Shown here: positions 17,530 through 25,201 of the stretch, in pieces | Layout: each line of letters starts with the position of its first letter | How positions within the stretch are numbered: the first letter of the stretch is position 1 | DNA from: Sorangium cellulosum So0157-2 | GTDB taxonomy: Bacteria; Myxococcota_A; Polyangia; Polyangiales; Polyangiaceae | Length of the DNA stretch: 64,000 nt | NCBI RefSeq assembly: GCF_000418325.1 | Contig: NC_021658.1 | Location: forward strand, 12,566,501-12,630,500 | Direction: 5' to 3' | Made by a program: the position numbers and the translations under genes | Notes under the pieces: generated by a model | Told to the model about the DNA's origin: nothing | Databases searched by the model: none | What the model saw: the letters and a program-made list of their open reading frames with translations, nothing else

Positions 17530-18564
17530 CTACTTGGCGTCCTTGGCGGGCGGCACCGTCGTCTTGAGCGTCCCGTCGAGGAGCCCTTTGCGGAGCTCCT
17601 CCATCTTCGCCTTCACCTCGGCCGGGACCTTGCCGTCGAGATCGTGATACGGCGCATACCCCGATTTGCCCTGGAAGTTCCCGGACGGCAGCTTGCCTTC
17701 CTTGGCCATCTTGATGAGGTCGAAGGCGCCCTCGGTGATGAGCTTGACGGCGCTGGAGAGCAGGACCTTCTGGGCCTCGGGCACCGTGTAGTACTGGTCG
17801 GTGTCGACGCCGATCGCGTAGACGCCCTTCGTGGCCGCGCCGAGCAGCGCGCCGTTGCCCGTCTTGCCGCCGCCGCCGAAGACGATGTCGACGCCCTTGT
17901 CGATCATCGAGACGGCGGTCGTCTTCCCCCACTCGGGATCGGTGAACGTCTTATCGAAGCCAACGTCGTTGTGGTAAACGACGCTGAGCTCGATGTCCGG
18001 CTTGACGTGGCGCGCCCCGGCGCGGAAGCCCTCGCCGAAGCGGTAGACGGGCGGGACGGCGTCGGTGGCGAGCACCGCGCCGATCTTGCCGGTCTTGGTC
18101 ATCATCGCGGCCAGCGCGCCGACGAGGAAGCCGCCGTGATCCTCGGGGAAGACCAGCCCCACCACGTTCGGCTTGGTGTCGGCCTGGAACTGGTCGATGC
18201 CGATGAACTTGACGCCCTTGAACCGATCGGCCGCGGCGTGCGTCGCCTCGGTGAGCCCGAAGCCCGACGTGACGACCACGTCGTACTGCTCCTCGGCGAA
18301 GGTCGCGATGTTCTTGGGGTAATCCTTGGGATCCGTCGTCTCGATGTACTGCGTCGTGGCGCCGAGCTCCTTCTGCGCCCGCTGGATCGCCTCCCAGGCC
18401 GACTGGTTGAACGACTTGTCGTCGATCTTGCCCATGTCGGTCACGAGGCCCACGCAGAACACCTCGGGGCTCGCGCAGTCCGCCTTCTTGTTGCGGGTGC
18501 ACGCCGGGAGCGCGCTGGCCAGGGCCAGCAGGACCGCGATCGCGAGGCGCCGCTTCTTCAACAT
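17530..18564 (-). CDS. BMP family substrate-binding lipoprotein
   Basis: A 344-residue lipoprotein of the BMP (PnrA/TmpC-like) family, which binds nucleosides outside the inner membrane and delivers them to the permease pair. The signal peptide MLKKRRLAIAVLLALASALP ends in a lipobox with Cys22. The family start VGLVTDMGKIDDKSFNQSAW follows, with DVVVTSGFG, VGLVFPEDHGGFLVGALAA, IVFGGGGKTGNGAL and IGVDTDQY further on. The start at ATG 18564 is fixed by an AAGGAGA ribosome site nine bases upstream; a reading frame extending to 18639 would add a non-signal N-terminus. It is the first gene of a six-gene coupled minus-strand operon. Confidence 0.93.
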   Translation of the reverse strand: MLKKRRLAIAVLLALASALPACTRNKKADCASPEVFCVGLVTDMGKIDDKSFNQSAWEAIQRAQKELGATTQYIETTDPKDYPKNIATFAEEQYDVVVTSGFGLTEATHAAADRFKGVKFIGIDQFQADTKPNVVGLVFPEDHGGFLVGALAAMMTKTGKIGAVLATDAVPPVYRFGEGFRAGARHVKPDIELSVVYHNDVGFDKTFTDPEWGKTTAVSMIDKGVDIVFGGGGKTGNGALLGAATKGVYAIGVDTDQYYTVPEAQKVLLSSAVKLITEGAFDLIKMAKEGKLPSGNFQGKSGYAPYHDLDGKVPAEVKAKMEELRKGLLDGTLKTTVPPAKDAK

Positions 18565-18795
18565 GCCGGATCTCCTTGGAAGGCCCGCATTGGACACCGG
18601 GCAGCGCACCAAGGCAACCCAGCGTTCGCATCCGCCCACCTTTATTTACATCGGGCAGCCAGGCTGAGCGCTCGCGCGACGAAGGTATCGCGATCGCGGA
18701 GCAACTTTTTTTTCCGAGGCGTTGTCACAGTCGATCGGCAGCGCCCGATGAGCGACGGGGCGCGCCGGCGCAGCCTGCCCGAGGAGGTCCTTCCC
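18565..18795. promoter_or_regulatory. Divergent intergenic region, likely carrying promoters for both flanking operons
   Basis: This 231-base gap separates the divergent BMP operon and the secreted-protein/cytochrome pair. Two patches are markedly A+T-rich for this genome: TTTATTTACAT near 18641-18651 and a run of eight T at 18706-18713. They are the natural candidates for promoter melting regions. I cannot assign convincing -35/-10 pairs by eye. Confidence 0.3.
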
Positions 18796-19479
18796 ATGAA
18801 TGGTCCCGCCGTTCGACTCACGCTTGTTTGTGCTCTCGTCGCGTCCGCCCTGGTTCCTTCGGGGGACGCGTCGGCCTGCGGTGGTGTGGAGATCCTGCCC
18901 GCGATCGATCACCGCGTGATGGGGGTCGCCCAGGCCGAGCAGGCCCTGCGCGACGGCCGGATCACCGCGGCCGCGGGGAGCGTGCTCCGCATGTTCCCCG
19001 AGATCCGGCGGATCTCCCACGACAAGGATCCGCTGCTCAACCGGGCTTTCCGCGTGCTCGCGGTGGCCACCGCGCGCGCGGGCGGCGCGCTCGACGTCCG
19101 GCCGGAGGTGCCGCGCGAGCTGCTCGAGACGTGGGGCGGGGCGTCGGCCGAGGAGCGCAAGTCGAACGTCGACTGGTCGATCCGCGCGCTGCGCCGGCTC
19201 AACGAGCACCGAAAGGGCGATCCCGCGCTGCAGACCGACCTCGGCGAGGCGCTCGCCCGGTCGCCGGAGCACCGCGGCGAGGCGCTGCAGCTGCTCGGCG
19301 GCCTGGCGGAGAAGGACCTCCTGGCGAGCCCCGAGGCGTACGCGGCGCTGGCGCGGCTGCGCGCGCTGTCGGGGGACGCCGCGGGGCACGACGCCGCGGC
19401 GAGCCGCTGCGAGGCGATGGCGAAGGACGCGGCCCTGTGCCGGACGAGCCGCGCGATCGACCCGCGCCCGCAGAGCTGA
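18796..19479 (+). CDS. Secreted helical protein of unknown function
   Basis: A 227-residue exported protein. MNGPAVRLTLVCALVASALV and the following residues to DASA form a signal peptide. The mature part begins CGGVEILPAIDHRVMG and is almost wholly helical, with TPR-like helix pairs (AQAEQALRDGRITAAA, ALQLLGGLAEKD). No enzyme motif is visible. ATG 18796 is preceded by GAGGAGG at an ideal distance. The next gene begins five bases after its stop, so it is co-transcribed with the four-haem cytochrome and may act with it in the periplasm. Confidence 0.65.
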   Translation: MNGPAVRLTLVCALVASALVPSGDASACGGVEILPAIDHRVMGVAQAEQALRDGRITAAAGSVLRMFPEIRRISHDKDPLLNRAFRVLAVATARAGGALDVRPEVPRELLETWGGASAEERKSNVDWSIRALRRLNEHRKGDPALQTDLGEALARSPEHRGEALQLLGGLAEKDLLASPEAYAALARLRALSGDAAGHDAAASRCEAMAKDAALCRTSRAIDPRPQS

Positions 19480-19484
19480 CGCCG

Positions 19485-20804
19485 ATGCGCGCCCGTCCGC
19501 TGCTCGCCGCGCTTGTCGCGCTCGCCTCGGGCGCCGCCGCGTGCACCTCCGAGGACGCGCGGGGGCCCGAGGCCGCCGCGCCGCTCTCCGCGGGCGGCGG
19601 CGCCGCGGAGGCGGCCGCCGTCGCGCAGGCCGCCGCCTCCGCCCCGGCCGCCGCCGCCGCGCAGGCCGCGGTCGTCGCGGCGACGGCCGGCGATCCGGCG
19701 CGCGGGCAGCGGCTCGTCGCCGAGCTCCAGTGCAACCGCTGCCACGACGGGACCGGGCAGGCGCCCGCGCCGCGCGACGCGCACTGCGTCCAGTGCCACC
19801 AGGACATCGCGGCGGGGCGGTTCCAGGCGCCGGCCGCGGCGATGAAGCGGTGGAACGAGAACCTCGTGCAGCTGCGCGACGTCCCGTCGCTCGCCGCCGC
19901 CGGCGACCGGCTCCGGCGCGACTGGATCCGCGGTTTTTTGCTCGCGCCGCACGACCTGCGCCCGCGCCTGCACGCGACCATGCCGCGGCTCGCGATCGGG
20001 CCCGAGCAGGCGAGCGACATCGCGGCCTACCTCACCCGCGATCGCCGCGAGCGGCCGCGCGAGGCGCTCGACGGCGCGAGCGCGGCCCGGGGGCGCGAGC
20101 TCTACGAGGCCAAGGGGTGCGGCACCTGCCACGCCTTCACCGGGGCGGCCGGGCTGACGGCGGTCGCGCCGGTGAGGGCGATGGAGAAGGAGACGCGCGC
20201 CGCGGTCGCCCTGGCGCCGGATCTGCGGCACGCGCGCGACCGGATGGAGCCCGCGGACCTCGCCGCGTGGGTGCTCGATCCCGGGGCGATCAAGCCGGGC
20301 ACGCCGATGCCCCAGGTGCCGATGTCGCCCGCCGACGCGCGGGACATCGCGGCCTTCCTCGCGACCGCGCCGCTCTCGCCGCCGGCGCCGGCGAGCGCGC
20401 CCGAGCGGCTGCCGCTGCTCTCGCGCCGGGTGACCTACGCCGAGGTGGATCGCAGGGTGTTTCGCGGCACCTGCAGGCACTGCCACTCCGAGCCCGATTA
20501 CGCGCTCGGCGACGGCGGGCCCGGGAACACGGGCGGCTTCGGGTTCAAGCCGCGCGGGCTGAACCTCGCGACGTACGAGGGGATCGCGGCGGGCTACGTC
20601 GACGATCGGGGCGAGCGGCGGAGCGTCTTCGCCCGCGGGCCGGACGGCGTGCCGCGCCTCGTCGCCGCGCTCGCGGCGCGGCAAGCGGAGGAGGCCGGCC
20701 GCGCGGATCCGGCGGTGCGCGGGATGCCGCTCGGGTTGCCCGCGCTCGGCCCGGAGGAGATCCAGCTCGTCGAGAGCTGGATCGCGCAGGGGCGCCCTCA
20801 GTAG
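19485..20804 (+). CDS. Exported c-type cytochrome with four CxxCH motifs
   Basis: A 439-residue protein with four haem c attachment sites: CNRCH (residues 83-87), CVQCH (101-105), CGTCH (212-216) and CRHCH (330-334). The signal peptide ends in an AAAC box at Cys20, so it may be a lipoprotein, although the -3 position is weak for a lipobox. A Gly/Ala-rich spacer of about 45 residues follows. Paired haem motifs in the first domain and single ones in the next two suggest three cytochrome-like modules, each with a possible distal Met (PMPQVPM near 285). The likely role is periplasmic electron transfer; the partner is unknown. The start ATG 19485 is five bases after the upstream stop. Confidence 0.85.
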   Translation: MRARPLLAALVALASGAAACTSEDARGPEAAAPLSAGGGAAEAAAVAQAAASAPAAAAAQAAVVAATAGDPARGQRLVAELQCNRCHDGTGQAPAPRDAHCVQCHQDIAAGRFQAPAAAMKRWNENLVQLRDVPSLAAAGDRLRRDWIRGFLLAPHDLRPRLHATMPRLAIGPEQASDIAAYLTRDRRERPREALDGASAARGRELYEAKGCGTCHAFTGAAGLTAVAPVRAMEKETRAAVALAPDLRHARDRMEPADLAAWVLDPGAIKPGTPMPQVPMSPADARDIAAFLATAPLSPPAPASAPERLPLLSRRVTYAEVDRRVFRGTCRHCHSEPDYALGDGGPGNTGGFGFKPRGLNLATYEGIAAGYVDDRGERRSVFARGPDGVPRLVAALAARQAEEAGRADPAVRGMPLGLPALGPEEIQLVESWIAQGRPQ

Positions 20805-20884
20805 CGGCGCGCTCCGTGGTAGGCTCCCGGCCCGCGCCCGCGCAGGGGCGGATCTCACGGGCGCGACGTGTGGAGGCCGGCGTC

Positions 20885-21505
20885 ATGACAGGGCAGCTTC
20901 TGGAAGAGGGCTTTACCAGGCTCGGAATCGACCCGCGGCTCACGTGGCGCAACCCGCCCTCGCGCTGGGTGGTGGAGCCGGAGCGGGGCGCGCTGGTGGT
21001 CGAGCCCGGCGCGAAGACGGACTACTGGCAGCGGACGCACTACGGCTTCCGCACCGACAACGGGCCTTTCCTCTTCACCCGCGCCGGCGGCGACTTCGTG
21101 ATGACGTGCCATGTGCGGTTCCGGCCGGCGCACCAGTACGATCAGGCGGGGCTCATGGTGCGGATCGCGGAGTCGTGCTGGCTGAAGACGTCGGTGGAGT
21201 TCGAGCCGGACGGCCCGAGCCGCCTCGGCGCCGTGGTGACGAACGCGGGCTACAGCGACTGGTCGACCCAGCCGTTCCCCTCGGATCGCCGCGAGGTCTG
21301 GCTGCGCGTGCGGCGGGAAGGGTCGGATTACCTCGTCGAGAGCTCGGACGACGGCGGGGCCTGGACGCAGATCCGCATGGCCCACCTGCACGAGGACGAC
21401 GGCGCGCGCGAGGTCGAGTGCGGCCTCTACGCCTGCAGCCCGGTGGGCGAGGGCTTCGCCGCGGAGTTCGACCTGCTCCGGATCGCGCCGGGGCGCGTCG
21501 CGTGA
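20885..21505 (+). CDS. DUF1349 family protein (concanavalin-like fold)
   Basis: A 206-residue protein matching the DUF1349 family, a small beta-sandwich related to concanavalin-like lectins/glucanases. Seen in the sequence: DYWQRTHYGF, YDQAGLMVRI, CWLKTSVEFE and the C-terminal GLYACSPVGEGFAAEF. No signal peptide is visible, so it is probably cytoplasmic. ATG 20885. Its stop codon lies inside the first copy of a 49-bp repeat shared with the region after 23124. Function unknown; carbohydrate binding is suggested only by fold. Confidence 0.85.
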   Translation: MTGQLLEEGFTRLGIDPRLTWRNPPSRWVVEPERGALVVEPGAKTDYWQRTHYGFRTDNGPFLFTRAGGDFVMTCHVRFRPAHQYDQAGLMVRIAESCWLKTSVEFEPDGPSRLGAVVTNAGYSDWSTQPFPSDRREVWLRVRREGSDYLVESSDDGGAWTQIRMAHLHEDDGAREVECGLYACSPVGEGFAAEFDLLRIAPGRVA

Positions 21506-21548
21506 GCCCCCGCGGCGCCGGCGGCGCCGCCGTCATCGCCCGGCGCTG
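21500..21548. repeat. 49-bp direct repeat, copy 1
   Basis: This copy matches 23129-23177 at 47 of 49 positions, in the same orientation. It contains a G+C-rich dyad (GGCGCCGGCGGCGCC region) able to form a hairpin. It also supplies the stop codons of both converging genes, DUF1349 (TGA 21503-21505) and the flavodoxin-fold reductase (complement of 21533-21535). Confidence 0.8.
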
Positions 21549-22126
21549 AACCGCCGCGCGTCCCGTTCGCCGATGCGCTCCATGTCCCGGAGCCAGGCCG
21601 CGCGCTGCTCGGCGGTCCGGGTGTTCTGGTTGAACAAGGTGGTCTCGCGGACGGGCCCGAAGCCCACGAAGCGCAACGTCGCGTTGACGAACGAGGCATG
21701 GACCGAGCGCCGGTGCCAGAAGCGGTACCACCAGCTCGGGCTGTCCATCGTCGTCACGACGCGCGCGCTGCGACCGGCGAGCAGCCCCTCGGGCAGCGGG
21801 CTGCGCTTACGATAGGCGAACGACCAGCCGGGCAAGAACGTGCGATCGACGAAGCCCTTGACGAGCGCGGGCGGGCCCGCCCACCACGTGGGGAAGAACC
21901 AGGCCACGTGGCGCGAGCGCTCGATGGCGGTCCGGGCCTCGAGGAGATCGGGCTCGAGGTCTTGTCGACCGCGGAAGCCGGCGCGCAAGTGCGGATCGAA
22001 GGCGAGCGAACGTAGGGCCAGGTGCTCGACGCTGGCGCCGCCCCGCTGGAGGCCGCTGGCGTAGGCCTGGGCGAGCGCGTCGCTCAGGCTGTCGGGCGCT
22101 GGGTGACCGTGGATGATGAGGTGCAT
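21533..22126 (-). CDS. Flavodoxin-fold NAD(P)H:quinone oxidoreductase
   Basis: A 197-residue protein of the NQO1/KefF/MdaB flavodoxin-like family. These are FMN/FAD-dependent two-electron quinone reductases. Visible family features are the N-terminal MHLIIHGHPAPDSLS phosphate-binding strand-loop, FDPHLRAGF, and VAWFFPTWWAGPPALVKGFVDRTFLPGWSF, the highly typical active-site region. ATG 22126 is chosen because it opens directly into the flavodoxin strand. It is transcribed divergently from a LysR gene 56 bases away, a common arrangement in which the regulator controls the reductase. Confidence 0.9.
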   Translation of the reverse strand: MHLIIHGHPAPDSLSDALAQAYASGLQRGGASVEHLALRSLAFDPHLRAGFRGRQDLEPDLLEARTAIERSRHVAWFFPTWWAGPPALVKGFVDRTFLPGWSFAYRKRSPLPEGLLAGRSARVVTTMDSPSWWYRFWHRRSVHASFVNATLRFVGFGPVRETTLFNQNTRTAEQRAAWLRDMERIGERDARRFSAGR

Positions 22127-22178
22127 GCGTCGATCTTGGCCATGCAGCAGCCGCTGGGTAGACGGACCCAGGCAGGCG

Positions 22179-22200
22179 TGCCATGCGTGGATGCATGGCA
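22179..22200. promoter_or_regulatory. Inverted repeat overlapping the LysR start, candidate operator
   Basis: A perfect 8-bp inverted repeat, TGCCATGC and GCATGGCA separated by six bases. It covers both possible ATG starts of the LysR gene (22183 and 22195) in the short divergent region. LysR regulators bind imperfect dyads in such regions, often autoregulating. No binding evidence exists here. Confidence 0.45.
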
Positions 22201-23124
22201 CGCCCTCGCGCTCCCGCGCCGGCTGGCAGGCCGCCCGCCGACGTCGATTGGGACGATCTGCGCCTCTTCCTGGAGGTGGCGCGCGCGGGCAGCTTCTCGG
22301 CCGCCGCCCGCAAGCGCGGGATCGAGCAATCGACGGTGAGCCGGCGCATGGCGACCTTCGAGCGAACGCTCCGGGTGGCCGTGTTCGATCGGCTCCCGGG
22401 AGGCTCCATGCTCACGCCGCTCGGCGAGCAGCTCCGCCGCCACGTCGAGTCGATGGAGGCCGGCGCCGACCGGCTCGTGCGCGAGGCCAATGGCCACGAG
22501 AGGGAGGTCGAGGGCCTGGTTCGCCTGGCGCTCACCGAGTCGATCGCGGTGCACGGCGTCATTCCGCGCGTGCTCCCGGTGCTCGCCGAGCGGCACCCGC
22601 GCGTGTCGCTCCACCTGCTGACCAGCTACGAGGCGGCGGATCTGGGCCATCGCGAGGCCGAGATCGCCGTGCGCTTCTTCCGGCCGAGGAGCGGCGATCT
22701 GGTGGCCGCGCGCATCGTCGCCTTGCCCACGGTGCCTGTCGCCCACCGCAAGCACGCGAAGAGGAGCCGCGACGAGCTCGACTGGATCGGCGTCGATCTG
22801 GGCCGCATCCCCGCGGTCGAGGAGGACTACCAGAAGCGGCACGTGCGGAAGGCCCCCAAGCTCGTCGTGAGCAGCTACATCGCTCAGCTCGAGGCCGTGC
22901 GAGCGGGCCTCGGCGCCGCCGTCTTGCCGCGCAGCGTGCTCGACCTGGACGACGGCCTGGTGGAGCTCGATCTCGGTCTCCCCGCGGGCCCGGTGCTCGA
23001 GCTCTGGCTCGTCACGCCGCGCAGCCTGCGCCACGTGCCGCGCATCGCCGCCGTGTGGGACGCGCTCGAAGAGCAGCTCCAGTTCCTGAACGGCGCGCGA
23101 CGCGCGCGGGCACGCCCGCGGTGA
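22183..23124 (+). CDS. LysR family transcriptional regulator
   Basis: A 313-residue LysR-type regulator. The N-terminal winged helix-turn-helix runs from DWDDLRLFLEVARAGSFSAA through EQSTVSRRMATFERTL to FDRLPGGSMLTPLGEQL, the canonical family signature. An effector-binding domain follows (LVRLALTESIAVHGVIPRVL onward). Length is normal. ATG 22183 or in-frame ATG 22195 may be used. It is divergent from the quinone reductase gene, which it probably regulates. The inducer is unknown. Confidence 0.93.
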   Translation: MRGCMARPRAPAPAGRPPADVDWDDLRLFLEVARAGSFSAAARKRGIEQSTVSRRMATFERTLRVAVFDRLPGGSMLTPLGEQLRRHVESMEAGADRLVREANGHEREVEGLVRLALTESIAVHGVIPRVLPVLAERHPRVSLHLLTSYEAADLGHREAEIAVRFFRPRSGDLVAARIVALPTVPVAHRKHAKRSRDELDWIGVDLGRIPAVEEDYQKRHVRKAPKLVVSSYIAQLEAVRAGLGAAVLPRSVLDLDDGLVELDLGLPAGPVLELWLVTPRSLRHVPRIAAVWDALEEQLQFLNGARRARARPR

Positions 23125-23128
23125 GCCG

Positions 23129-23177
23129 GCGTGAGCCCCCGCGGCGCGGGCGGCGCCGACGTCATCGCCCGGCGCTG
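23129..23177. repeat. 49-bp direct repeat, copy 2
   Basis: This is the second copy of the element at 21500-21548, differing at two positions. It lies in the 58-base gap between the converging LysR and DUF3291 genes, so the two copies bracket the reductase/LysR pair. The hairpin-forming core suggests a terminator or REP-like function. Confidence 0.8.
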
Positions 23178-23182
23178 GCGGC

Positions 23183-23692
23183 TCAGCCGGCCGGGCAGCG
23201 CAGCGAGTCGTCCGCGGGCGCGGGGACGGCGGCGGCCGGCGCGTCCGGCGCGGGGAACGGGCGGCGGAAGGTGAACGCGCGGGGCGTCGGGCCGTGCCGG
23301 CGCAGGTGGTCGAGCCGCTCCTCGGCCTCGGCGACGGTCGGGACATGCCCGGCCGGGATCCACCACAGCACCGTGAACGCCTCCTTCATCGGGACGAACC
23401 ACTCCCGGCGACGGCGCATCACGGCGGCGTGCTCGGGATTGCGGAAGACGAAGTCGGACAGGGCCTCCGCCGATTCCCACACCGACATGTTCACGAGGAT
23501 CCGGTCGTCGCCGAACGCCCGCACCGCGGTGGCGTCGCCGCCGTAGCCCTGCAGCCGCCACACGAACCCTGGCGCGGCGTCGGCCAGCGCGTTGACCGGC
23601 GCGAGCGCCGACACGAAGTCGGCCAGCCGCGCCGAGTCGAGCGGCTCGAGCGGCAAGGCGATGTTGACCTGAGCGAGGTGGTAGGAAGGCAT
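23183..23692 (-). CDS. DUF3291 domain protein (antibiotic-monooxygenase-like fold)
   Basis: A 169-residue protein of the DUF3291 family, related in fold to small ferredoxin-like monooxygenases. Typical features are YHLAQVNIALPLEPLDS, PGFVWRLQ, VNMSVWESAEALSDFVF and FVPMKEAFTVLWWIPAGH. The C-terminal tail is Pro/Ala-rich. ATG 23692 has no clear ribosome site. It lies 17 bases downstream of the MarR gene on the same strand and is probably co-transcribed. No biochemical role is established for the family. Confidence 0.88.
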   Translation of the reverse strand: MPSYHLAQVNIALPLEPLDSARLADFVSALAPVNALADAAPGFVWRLQGYGGDATAVRAFGDDRILVNMSVWESAEALSDFVFRNPEHAAVMRRRREWFVPMKEAFTVLWWIPAGHVPTVAEAEERLDHLRRHGPTPRAFTFRRPFPAPDAPAAAVPAPADDSLRCPAG

Positions 23693-23709
23693 CCGGGGAG
23701 GATAGCTCG

Positions 23710-24237
23710 CTACGGCTGGCGGAGCCGCCGCGAGGACAGGAGCGCGAGGCCCCCGGTGCGCTCCGCGATGCGCTGGAGCGACGCGAGCAGCGCGGCGGCC
23801 TGCTCCTCGCCGAGCAGCGCCCGGAGCCGCCGGTTCACCGCGGCCCGCGCGGCGCGCCCCGCCTCGACCGCGGCCCACCCGCGGTCGGTGAGCTCGACGA
23901 GCCGGTTGCGCTGATCGTCCTCGGCGACGCGCCGGCGCACGTAGCCGAGCTCCTCCAGCTCCGCCACCGCCTTGGACGCCCCCTGCGCCATGATGCCGAG
24001 CCGCTCCGCGAGCTCCCGCACCTTCACCGGGCCCGGGATGAGGTGCTGGAACACGTACCCGTGGCTCGGCCGGAGATCGCCGTGGCCGGCCCGCTCCACG
24101 CGGCGCATCACCTCGTCGCTGGTCGCGGCGGCGACGCGGGGGGCGGCAACGTTGGTGGAGGCGCTCCGTGCGGCCACGGCGTGTGCGCGGAGAGCTATTG
24201 AGCGGGCCGCGACGGCGGCACGACGATTCGATGGCAA
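23710..24237 (-). CDS. MarR family transcriptional regulator
   Basis: A protein of up to 175 residues with a MarR-type winged helix: PVKVRELAERLGIMAQGASKAVAELEELGYVRRR, then the wing AEDDQRNRLVELTDRG. The first 35 residues (from a TTG at 24237) are Ala/Arg-rich and poorly conserved, so the true start may be an internal GTG or ATG. It is divergent from the SDR gene across about 115 bases, so regulation of that gene and of the DUF3291 gene is plausible. The ligand is unknown. Confidence 0.85.
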   Translation of the reverse strand: MPSNRRAAVAARSIALRAHAVAARSASTNVAAPRVAAATSDEVMRRVERAGHGDLRPSHGYVFQHLIPGPVKVRELAERLGIMAQGASKAVAELEELGYVRRRVAEDDQRNRLVELTDRGWAAVEAGRAARAAVNRRLRALLGEEQAAALLASLQRIAERTGGLALLSSRRLRQP

Positions 24238-24352
24238 GATCCGGAGCGCAGCCCGCCCCGGCGGTCGCTAGCTTCCCTCGTGACGCGGTCACGCGCGGCG
24301 CGATCCAGAGAGAGCGCCTGTAAGCGGACCGCCTCGCAAAAGGAGCAAGTCC

Positions 24353-25114
24353 ATGACCATGCGACTCGAGGGCAAGATTGGCATCGTGACGGGCGCAAGC
24401 TCGGGGATCGGGCGGGCGACCGCCGTGGCGTTCGCGCGGGAGGGCGCGAAGGTCGTCGTCGCCGGCCGCCGCCCCGCCGAGCTCGAGGCGACGGTGCAGG
24501 CCGCCGCCAGGGCAGGCGGGCAGGCGGTCGCGCGCGCCGCGGACGTCACCAAGGAGGATGACGTCCGGGCGCTCGTCGGCTTCACCATGGAGAGGTTCGG
24601 TCGCCTCGACATCGGGTTCAACGCCGCGGGAGGGACCTTCCCCGGCGCGCTGACCCACCAGCTCGACGTCGGCGACTTCCGCGCCTGGCTGGAGAGCTAC
24701 CTGGTGAGCGCGTTCCTGTCGACCAAGCACGAGGTCGCCGCGATGCTGCAGTCGGGCGGAGGCAGCGTCATCAACGTGGGCACCTTCGTCGGCCGCACGA
24801 AGGCGCTCCCCGGCACGGCGGGGTACGCCGCGGCGAAGACCGGCCTCATCGGCCTCACGCGCACGGTCGCCGCCGAGTACGCGACGCAGGGCATCCGCGC
24901 CAACGTGCTCATCTCGGGCGGCGCCGACACACCCATGTTCCGGCTCTGGAACGACACCGACGAGAAGCGCGCCTTCGCGGCCCAGCTCCATGCCATGAAG
25001 CGCGTCGCGTCCCCCGACGAGATCGCCAGCGCGGCCGTGTTCCTGGCGAGCGCGGACGCGTCGTTCGTCACCGGGACCGCGCTGGACGTCGAAGGGGGCG
25101 TGTCGCTCGGGTAG
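24353..25114 (+). CDS. Short-chain dehydrogenase/reductase (SDR)
   Basis: A 253-residue classical SDR. The NAD(P)-binding motif TGASSGIG is at residues 13-20. GRR after the second strand suggests NADP preference. NAAGG and YAAAK (Tyr about 158, Lys about 162) are present, as is the C-terminal TGTALDVEGGVS. The position usually held by the catalytic Ser reads NVGTFVG, so Gly or Thr stands where Ser is expected. This resembles the TSTFVG subgroup with the Ser lost. ATG 24353 has a good AAGGAG site. It is divergent from MarR. The substrate is unknown. Confidence 0.92.
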   Translation: MTMRLEGKIGIVTGASSGIGRATAVAFAREGAKVVVAGRRPAELEATVQAAARAGGQAVARAADVTKEDDVRALVGFTMERFGRLDIGFNAAGGTFPGALTHQLDVGDFRAWLESYLVSAFLSTKHEVAAMLQSGGGSVINVGTFVGRTKALPGTAGYAAAKTGLIGLTRTVAAEYATQGIRANVLISGGADTPMFRLWNDTDEKRAFAAQLHAMKRVASPDEIASAAVFLASADASFVTGTALDVEGGVSLG

Positions 25115-25201
25115 CTCTCCTGCTCCCCTTCTGCTCACGAGGGTGCCTGGCCCCCTCCGCGCAGCGTTCGTGATACAACGCCAGCGAGAGGACCGAAGGC
25201 C

